This document shows, one piece after another, positions 58,481 to 64,000 of a stretch of 64,000 bases of DNA. This stretch comes from Onchocerca lupi (lineage: Eukaryota; Nematoda; Chromadorea; Rhabditida; Onchocercidae), in NCBI GenBank assembly GCA_028564675.1, contig JAOVVO010000020.1, positions 62,001 to 126,000 on the forward strand. Reading direction: 5' to 3'. The position numbers and the translations under genes were made by a program. Below the pieces are notes generated by a model. That model was not told where the DNA came from. It worked only from the letters and a program-made list of their open reading frames with translations, and searched no databases. Within the stretch, counting starts at the first letter, position 1; every line of letters begins with the position of its first letter.

Positions 58481-59743
58481 ATGGTAAGAGTTTTTAATAG
58501 AGCTATAGGCAGCTTTCATGAAATGGATCTTCCAGTTTCACTTAAGCAAGTTCTAGATAAACATAATCTCTTTATTCCAACTCCGATTCAAGCACAGGCA
58601 ATTCCTCTAGCTCTACAAGGTAGAGATATTCTCGGTTCTGCTCAAACGGGAACTGGAAAAACCTTGGCATTCGCTATTCCGTTGGTTGCTAAGTTATTAG
58701 ATGGTTTTAGTGTTAGTTCAGCTTTAGTTATTGTACCAACTAGAGAGCTTGCACAGCAGGTAACAAATGAAATAAGAAAGCTTTTATCTCAAAATTCCGT
58801 GTTAAAAATTGCCTTGCTAATTGGTGGTGAGTCTATTTTCAAGCAGCTAAGTCAGCTTCAGAAAGAGCCACAAATTATGGTAGGTACTCCTGGTCGTATT
58901 ATAGACCATATTGAACGTGAAGCTTTGATGGCCTATAATATCAATACTCTTGTGCTTGATGAAATGGATCGTATGTTTGACATGGGCTTTGGAGCTCAAA
59001 TTGAAGAGATTATGAAATATCTCCCAAAGATACGACAAACTCTCATGTTTTCTGCAACTCTTCCTAATGGTATAGTGAAGCTTGCTGCGAAATATCTTGA
59101 TCAGCCAGAACATATTTCTATTAAAAATGAAGTTACAATTTCTACAAAAGTTAAGCAAGAAATCATTTATGCATCGGAGCTAGAAAAGTATAGTAAACTT
59201 ATTACGCAATTATGTCAACGTGAAGGATCAATCATTATATTTGTTAAAACGAAACAAGGAGCAGATCAGTTAGCTAATAAATTGCGCAAAGATAACTATA
59301 GTGCTTTGGCAATCCATGGTAATTTAATGCAGCGCGAACGTGAAAGGGTTATCAGTTCTTTTCGTCGTGGTCGCAATCAAATTATGGTTGCAACAGATGT
59401 TGCTTCTCGTGGTCTTGATATTCCACGTGTTCAACATGTTATTAATTATGATATACCACAATCGCAAGCTGACTATATCCATCGTGTAGGTAGAACTGCA
59501 CGAGCTGGAGCTGAAGGATATGCGTTATCTTTTATTACACCTCAAGATAGGAGAAAACTGCCTGTACTTTCGAGCACAGCAGGAGAACTAAATTTTGATT
59601 GTAGTGCACAGTTTAAAAAACATGACAATAACAAGTTCTTTAAAAGATCAAATGCATCAGAAACTAGATACGGTAAGAAAAGGGTCAATTCTGTTAAAGA
59701 AAAGAGCAGAGTGCTACGGAAGGTATACTCTTCTGTTCTTTAG
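58481..59743 (+). CDS. DEAD-box RNA helicase, RhlE-like
   Basis: This ATP-dependent RNA helicase is involved in ribosome assembly or RNA turnover. Counting from the upstream TTG at 58478, the motifs are the Q motif (FIPTPIQAQAIP), AQTGTGKT (55-62), PTRELAQ (87-93), GTPGR (136-140), motif II DEMD (161-164, instead of DEAD), SATLP, VATDVASRGLDIP and HRVGRTARAG. The basic tail (about the last 45 residues) is typical of the RhlE branch. The ATG at 58481 is the better start. It is cotranscribed with cspA. The exact paralogue (rhlE, dbpA, srmB) cannot be set from this sequence alone. Confidence 0.9.
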   Translation: MVRVFNRAIGSFHEMDLPVSLKQVLDKHNLFIPTPIQAQAIPLALQGRDILGSAQTGTGKTLAFAIPLVAKLLDGFSVSSALVIVPTRELAQQVTNEIRKLLSQNSVLKIALLIGGESIFKQLSQLQKEPQIMVGTPGRIIDHIEREALMAYNINTLVLDEMDRMFDMGFGAQIEEIMKYLPKIRQTLMFSATLPNGIVKLAAKYLDQPEHISIKNEVTISTKVKQEIIYASELEKYSKLITQLCQREGSIIIFVKTKQGADQLANKLRKDNYSALAIHGNLMQRERERVISSFRRGRNQIMVATDVASRGLDIPRVQHVINYDIPQSQADYIHRVGRTARAGAEGYALSFITPQDRRKLPVLSSTAGELNFDCSAQFKKHDNNKFFKRSNASETRYGKKRVNSVKEKSRVLRKVYSSVL

Positions 59744-60918
59744 AATTTAAATATGAAAAGCAAGGAGAAGTAGTCTAAAAAGCTATTGTATTCGGTAGAA
59801 CTTGATCTGACAGTAAAAGAGGAATAAATAGGTGTATAATTTATCTAGTTTTAACTATAAATTTTAAAAAGATATTTAGTAATATCTTCACTATTCTTAT
59901 ACCTAAGAAAAATTTCCTGTACAACTTTGAGTTGTAAAATAATGTTCCGTAAAGTAGGAAAAACTATCTAAATCTCCTTAAGCACTGTAGCAGTGAAATT
60001 TGATAGGAAAGTTATAGTTATTGCAATAATTCTCTCAGAGCAGCAACTTTTTGTTTTTTTAGAACTTCATCGGAGATTTTTACTACCTGTTTAATCATAC
60101 AAAATAAAATTCCTATCTAAAGAGTTAAGTAAATTACAAAAATTAATACATTTGTTCTATCACATTGTTCTGCTGTTTCGGTTTCCTGTATAATTTTATT
60201 ATGCTTAGATTAATATTTTCTCTATTACTGTATGTTCCGTCACAATGGATTGAATATAAGTTACTATTATTTCAGTCGCCTGTTTTTATTATGTTGCTCA
60301 AAGCAGTGCTTTTTACTGTATCACAATATAAGTATGAATTTCTTGATATTGCTGTTGTTGATTAATTCATACTTTGAATACGTAGCTTTCACTAATTTAT
60401 ATGATACAAGCGGTTACCTTTTCTAACTCTGATTACTCTCTCTTCTTAAGCTGCATTATACTGCAGATGTAATTGACTTGTTGCAGGTGGGGAACAGCAC
60501 CAAATTATAATACCTTACACACTTTTTTGGTATAAAGTTTAATTTTTTCCGTTAAATATATACTTTTATTAACAATAATCTTGCCAAACAAATCATTACC
60601 TGTATACTGAAGAACTACATTACACTCAGAAAATCATCTATTTTTGAATAAGCCAGTAATACTCAAACAGACTCTTTTCTTTGTTTTGTACCTTAAAAGA
60701 TAACCTGATATTTAAGCTGAAGATACTAGACGCTTTCTCAAAAAGTAGAGGTGATTTTTGCCTTTCCAATAAATACGGGAATGAAAGATTCTTTACTACT
60801 TTTCCTCTTGTTTCCATCTTTGTGGCAATCTTTTATAGTAACAGTTATTTCAGTTCAGCTTTTAGGAGTGGTTGTTTCACTGCTATCCCGGATGGATACA
60901 GAATGATAGCTGCAAGGC
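59744..60918. other. 1.2 kb non-coding stretch
   Basis: Small hairpins occur after the helicase gene (AGATATT/AATATCT at 59870-59887 and TACAACT/AGTTGTA at 59920-59936), neither with a T-run. A possible minus-strand coding remnant lies near 60730-60910 (ETTTPKS, TVTIKDCHKDGNKRKSSKES), directly downstream of map. No intact gene or RNA is recognised. Confidence 0.4.
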
Positions 60919-61743
60919 TTAGTTATAAGGAGGAAAATGCCAGTTTTTGGGTGATAATGTGAATATTTCAACACCATCTTTTGTTACTCCAAGCGTGTGC
61001 TCGAATTGTGCAGAAAGTGAAAGGTCGCATGTTGTTACTGTCCAGCCATCAAACTTGCTAAGCAAGGTTTCACGTCTTCCAGCATTGATCATAGGTTCTA
61101 TTGTAAAAAACATACCCTCCTTTAAAATGAGATTTTCATTTCTATCATAAAAATGTAATACATTTGGCAGAGTATGAAAGGCTTTTCCTATACCATGTCC
61201 ACAGTAGTTACGTACTATAGAATATCCAAAATCTTCAATATATTTTTCTATAGCAAGTCCTATTCTATTCAATTTGTTACCAGGTTTAACTTGTTTTATT
61301 GCTTCCATCAATGCGCCATAGGTAGCACCACACAAACGTCTTGCTTTTATTGATGGTTTACCAACCCAAAACATGCGACTTGTATCACCATGCCAGCCAT
61401 CTAAAATTACTGTGACATCTATATTTAAAATATCTCCACTCTTAAGCGGTCTATCATCAGGAATACCATGACAGACAACAGCATTTTTTGAAGTACAGAT
61501 TGACTTGGGATATCCTTTGTAATTGAGTGGAGCTGGAATTGCACCTGCTTTGGTTATAAAGTCATGACATAAGTCATTTAACTCATTAGTTGTTATTCCT
61601 ACCTTTACATACGGCACAGTAAAATCAAGAGTTTCAGCTGCTAACCTGCCAGCTTTACGCATAAAGTCAAAGTCTTTTTGCGAATGTATAGTTATGTCCA
61701 TGTTTCCCATTATTATCCTAGCTATCATAACACTTTTATGCAA
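60919..61743 (-). CDS. map: Methionine aminopeptidase, type I
   Basis: Map removes the N-terminal Met from nascent proteins. The metal and substrate residues are all present: His92 (CHGIPDD), Asp109 and Asp120 (IDVTVILDGWHGDTSR), the His in GHGIGKAFH, the Glu in FTIEPM and the last Glu in FEHTLGV. The open frame of 274 residues has four possible Met starts in the first 15 residues. Met15 (MDITIHSQKDFDFMRKAG), or Met12 just before it, fits the usual length of about 260. No ribosome site clearly decides between them. The C-terminal end (FTLSPKNWHFPPYN) is slightly longer than in E. coli. Confidence 0.94.
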   Translation of the reverse strand: MHKSVMIARIIMGNMDITIHSQKDFDFMRKAGRLAAETLDFTVPYVKVGITTNELNDLCHDFITKAGAIPAPLNYKGYPKSICTSKNAVVCHGIPDDRPLKSGDILNIDVTVILDGWHGDTSRMFWVGKPSIKARRLCGATYGALMEAIKQVKPGNKLNRIGLAIEKYIEDFGYSIVRNYCGHGIGKAFHTLPNVLHFYDRNENLILKEGMFFTIEPMINAGRRETLLSKFDGWTVTTCDLSLSAQFEHTLGVTKDGVEIFTLSPKNWHFPPYN

Positions 61744-62267
61744 AGTTTACAGTTCTACTTATAGTTTGTATTAATCAGGGTAAGTTCCATAGAGTTTGTC
61801 AAAGTGTAAACTTAAGCATTTTGATGTATTTTTACCTGAAAGGTAGTGTATGTCATACAGTCATATGCGTTAAGTTAAGAACAGCTATTTGAAACGATAA
61901 TTTAAAATTATGGATGAAGAAAAGAGCAAGAATATTAGTGGTTTATAGATTTAGTATTCACAATAGAAAAATTGATGTGTACCTAAATTTAAGCAGTAAG
62001 CATTTTAAAACTGTGTTTGCCAATTCAGTAAAGTTTGAGAAAATATTAATGATTTAGCCGTATGAGGTATGCAATAAACTACCATTATAAAGTTTGATTA
62101 GACTTGATTAAAAATTAAGATTTTTAGTAATTTACCTAAAAACTTAGTTCAGAGCTGTAAACTTTGTTACTTCAATGCTTGGTAACGGAAACTACATAAA
62201 AAAAACTGCCACATGTAACATCTATACAATTGTAGGTACTGATTGAGCGTTATTCTTGGTAGTTTAT
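61744..62267. other. Non-coding gap between map and rpoC with repeat copy B
   Basis: No gene. It contains the diverged repeat copy at 61993-62180. No terminator is evident for rpoC. Confidence 0.4.
61993..62180. repeat. Diverged dispersed repeat, copy B
   Basis: This is the partner of 47307-47484 in direct orientation, sharing the same ordered anchors (GCAGTA, CAATTCAGTAAA, ATAAACTA, GATTAGACTTGATT, GATTTTTAGTAATTTACC). It is non-coding today. Confidence 0.5.
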
Positions 62268-64000
62268 TTAACTTGATTGGTCATAGTGTGATGCTACTAC
62301 ACTTTCCTTTTCACTAGAATGCAAGTAACAACTATTGCTCCTTAACAATTTTTCATCGTAAGTTTCGATATCAAAATATTTTTCATATTTATTTATATCA
62401 TTACGAAGTGAGAGTGCCTTGATCTTGCTCATAATTAAGCCTGTACCAGCAGGAATTAATCTCCCTACTATAACATTTTCTTTTAACCCACTTAAAGAAT
62501 CTTCCTTCCCACAAAATGCTGCTTCTGTCAGAACTTTTGTTGTCTCTTGGAAGGAAGCAGCAGAAATAAAGGAATTGGTTTCAAGGCTAGCTCTTGTGAT
62601 TCCCTGCAGAATAGGAAGGTATTTAGCAAGCCGCTTGCCAGAATTATTCATAGCATCATTTTCTCTGTCAACTTCCAACCTGTCAATACTTTCTCCTACC
62701 AAGTATGTAGTATCACCAGGATCAGTAATTTCTACTTTTTGCAACATTTGTTTTAGTATCACCTCTAAGTGTTTGTTGTCTATGCGAACACCCTGTAATC
62801 TATAAACTTGTTGTATTTCAGAAATCATATAGTGTGCTAAAGCCTCTAGTCCAAGTACACGTAAAATGTCATGGAGATCAGGATCGCCATCCATCAACAG
62901 GTCACCTTTACGCACAAAGTCACCCTCATTGACTATTATGTGTTTGCTTCTTGGTACTAAGTATTCAACTGGAGAGGTGTGTTCATCAACAGGCTTCACT
63001 AATATACTACGTTTTCCTCTCCTGTCTTTCTCAGAAAATGCCACATAACCGTCTACTTCACTAACAATGGCATGTTCCCTAGGGCGTCGTGCTTCAAATA
63101 ACTCTATAACTCTTGGTAACCCACCAGTAATATCACGAGTTTTAACCGATTCCCTTGGCATTCTTGTAATGATATCGCCTGCTTGAACCTTTTGGCCATC
63201 TTGTACATTGAGTACTGCCCCTATTGGTATAAAGTAACATGCTTCAACACCACTTGCGAGTATCATTATTTCACCATTGTCGTCAAGGAGCACTATGCGA
63301 GGACGTAAATTAGCTCCACCAGAGTGCAATTTCCAATCTTTTACTACTTTGCTTGATATTCCTGTAGATTCATCCATAACCTCAGTGATTGATATTCCAT
63401 CTTTCAGATCTTGGTAGGATACTGTACCTGTTTTCTCTGTGATGATAGGTAATGTATAAGGATCCCATTCTGCAACTTTATCGCCAATTTTTACTAACTG
63501 ACCTTCATCTGCATAAAGCTTGGAGCCATAGGGCACACTATACCTCAATTTTTCACTGCCAAGGCTATCAATCAATATAACTTCACAAGAACGACTTATT
63601 ACGATTTTATCCCCGTTTTTATCTATAATTATATTGCTATTATTTAATTTTATTTTGGCATTAATAGAAGCTATAATATTTGAAGATTCAACGCCCCTGG
63701 TCATTACTCCGCCTATATGAAAAGTGCGCATTGTTAACTGAGTACCAGGCTCTCCTACGGATTGAGCAGCTATTACACCTACTGCTTCACCTATTGAGAC
63801 AACCCTGCCAGTTGCAAGGTCTCTTCCATAACATAGTGTGCATATACCTGAGCTTACTTCACAGGTTAATGGTGATCTGATCTTTACAGCATCAAGACCT
63901 GCAATGTTAATTTGCTTTACCTTAATTTCATCAATTAATTCTCCTGCTTTTACTAATAATTCTTTTGTTACGGGGTTATATATATCGTTTGCAGCTGTTC
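62268..64000 (-). CDS. rpoC: RNA polymerase beta-prime subunit, C-terminal part (runs off window)
   Basis: This is the last 577 codons of the RNA polymerase beta-prime chain; the frame stays open to the window edge. Visible family landmarks are the second zinc-binding site (CEVSSGICTLCYGRDLATG), followed by AVGVIAAQSVGEPGTQLTMR and TFHIGG (the trigger-loop region), the jaw insert, TGGLPRVIELFEARRP, and close to the C-terminus QGITRASLETNSFISAASFQ and ETTKVLTEAAFCGKEDSLSG. In Wolbachia rpoB and rpoC are usually fused into one gene; that cannot be tested here because the N-terminal part is outside. Confidence 0.97.
   Translation of the reverse strand, partial: TAANDIYNPVTKELLVKAGELIDEIKVKQINIAGLDAVKIRSPLTCEVSSGICTLCYGRDLATGRVVSIGEAVGVIAAQSVGEPGTQLTMRTFHIGGVMTRGVESSNIIASINAKIKLNNSNIIIDKNGDKIVISRSCEVILIDSLGSEKLRYSVPYGSKLYADEGQLVKIGDKVAEWDPYTLPIITEKTGTVSYQDLKDGISITEVMDESTGISSKVVKDWKLHSGGANLRPRIVLLDDNGEIMILASGVEACYFIPIGAVLNVQDGQKVQAGDIITRMPRESVKTRDITGGLPRVIELFEARRPREHAIVSEVDGYVAFSEKDRRGKRSILVKPVDEHTSPVEYLVPRSKHIIVNEGDFVRKGDLLMDGDPDLHDILRVLGLEALAHYMISEIQQVYRLQGVRIDNKHLEVILKQMLQKVEITDPGDTTYLVGESIDRLEVDRENDAMNNSGKRLAKYLPILQGITRASLETNSFISAASFQETTKVLTEAAFCGKEDSLSGLKENVIVGRLIPAGTGLIMSKIKALSLRNDINKYEKYFDIETYDEKLLRSNSCYLHSSEKESVVASHYDQSS

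Noticed and set aside
59870..59887. AGATATT/AATATCT hairpin after the helicase gene
   Set aside because: A pure A/T-rich 7-bp stem without a T-run is expected by chance here.
60681..60962. 93-codon plus-strand frame overlapping the end of map
   Set aside because: It overlaps map on the opposite strand and its translation has no family features; the minus strand of the same region looks more protein-like but is also weak.
1..64000. CRISPR arrays, prophage genes, rRNA operon, tmRNA and intact insertion sequences
   Set aside because: I looked for spaced direct repeats, phage structural genes, rRNA signatures and transposase motifs and found none that could be supported.

Overview
The window looks like a chromosomal segment of a Wolbachia-type alphaproteobacterial endosymbiont (Rickettsiales, Anaplasmataceae). 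The DNA is very AT-rich. The NADH dehydrogenase, ATP synthase and Mrp genes are scattered, as in that order. A stand-alone virB9 of the rickettsial type IV secretion system is present, together with pccB, a ProP-like transporter and a long-form isocitrate dehydrogenase. Only about 60% of the window is intact coding sequence, and many long gaps contain recognisable broken genes. That degree of decay resembles the reduced Wolbachia of filarial nematodes more than insect strains. The strain assignment is inference; the decay is seen directly in the sequence.

Layout. 1-4.9 kb: an ssb-like remnant, icd, unidentified remnants and nth. 4.9-10 kb: nuoF and a ribonuclease J gene (minus strand), separated by 2.2 kb of decayed sequence. 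10.3-14 kb: fabI, then the tight series nuoI-thrS-infC (plus). 14-17.3 kb: an MHS-type transporter and aspS (minus). 17.5-23.5 kb: a small membrane protein with ccmA, a broken exported-protein gene, pccB, tRNA-Thr, a small basic protein, mutM and pdxH. 23.5-32 kb: mostly decayed DNA with tRNA-fMet, a broken RluC/RluD-type pseudouridine synthase gene, virB9 and nuoD. 32-34 kb: lgt, smpB and cvpA (minus). 34-41.8 kb: an unidentified minus-strand pseudogene, pheS, a broken glmU, a Wolbachia-type small membrane protein with a clear terminator, rplY-pth and tRNA-His. 42.7-46.7 kb: a broken murJ followed directly by an intact asmA-like gene. 48-52.7 kb (minus): rpoD, a five-gene partial Mrp antiporter cluster, rpoZ and an orphan HTH regulator with a large palindrome upstream. 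53-59.7 kb (plus): purE-mutL, atpG-pmbA and cspA-DEAD-box helicase. 60.9-64 kb (minus): map and the C-terminal part of rpoC, which runs off the window.

The intact genes are mostly housekeeping functions: translation, transcription, DNA repair, respiration, PLP synthesis, purine synthesis, lipoprotein maturation and ribosome rescue. The most striking signal is that two genes of peptidoglycan precursor metabolism, glmU (UDP-GlcNAc synthesis) and murJ (lipid II flippase), are both clearly broken within 7 kb of each other. Filarial Wolbachia are generally thought to keep the lipid II pathway. I found no CRISPR array, prophage, intact insertion sequence or rRNA gene.
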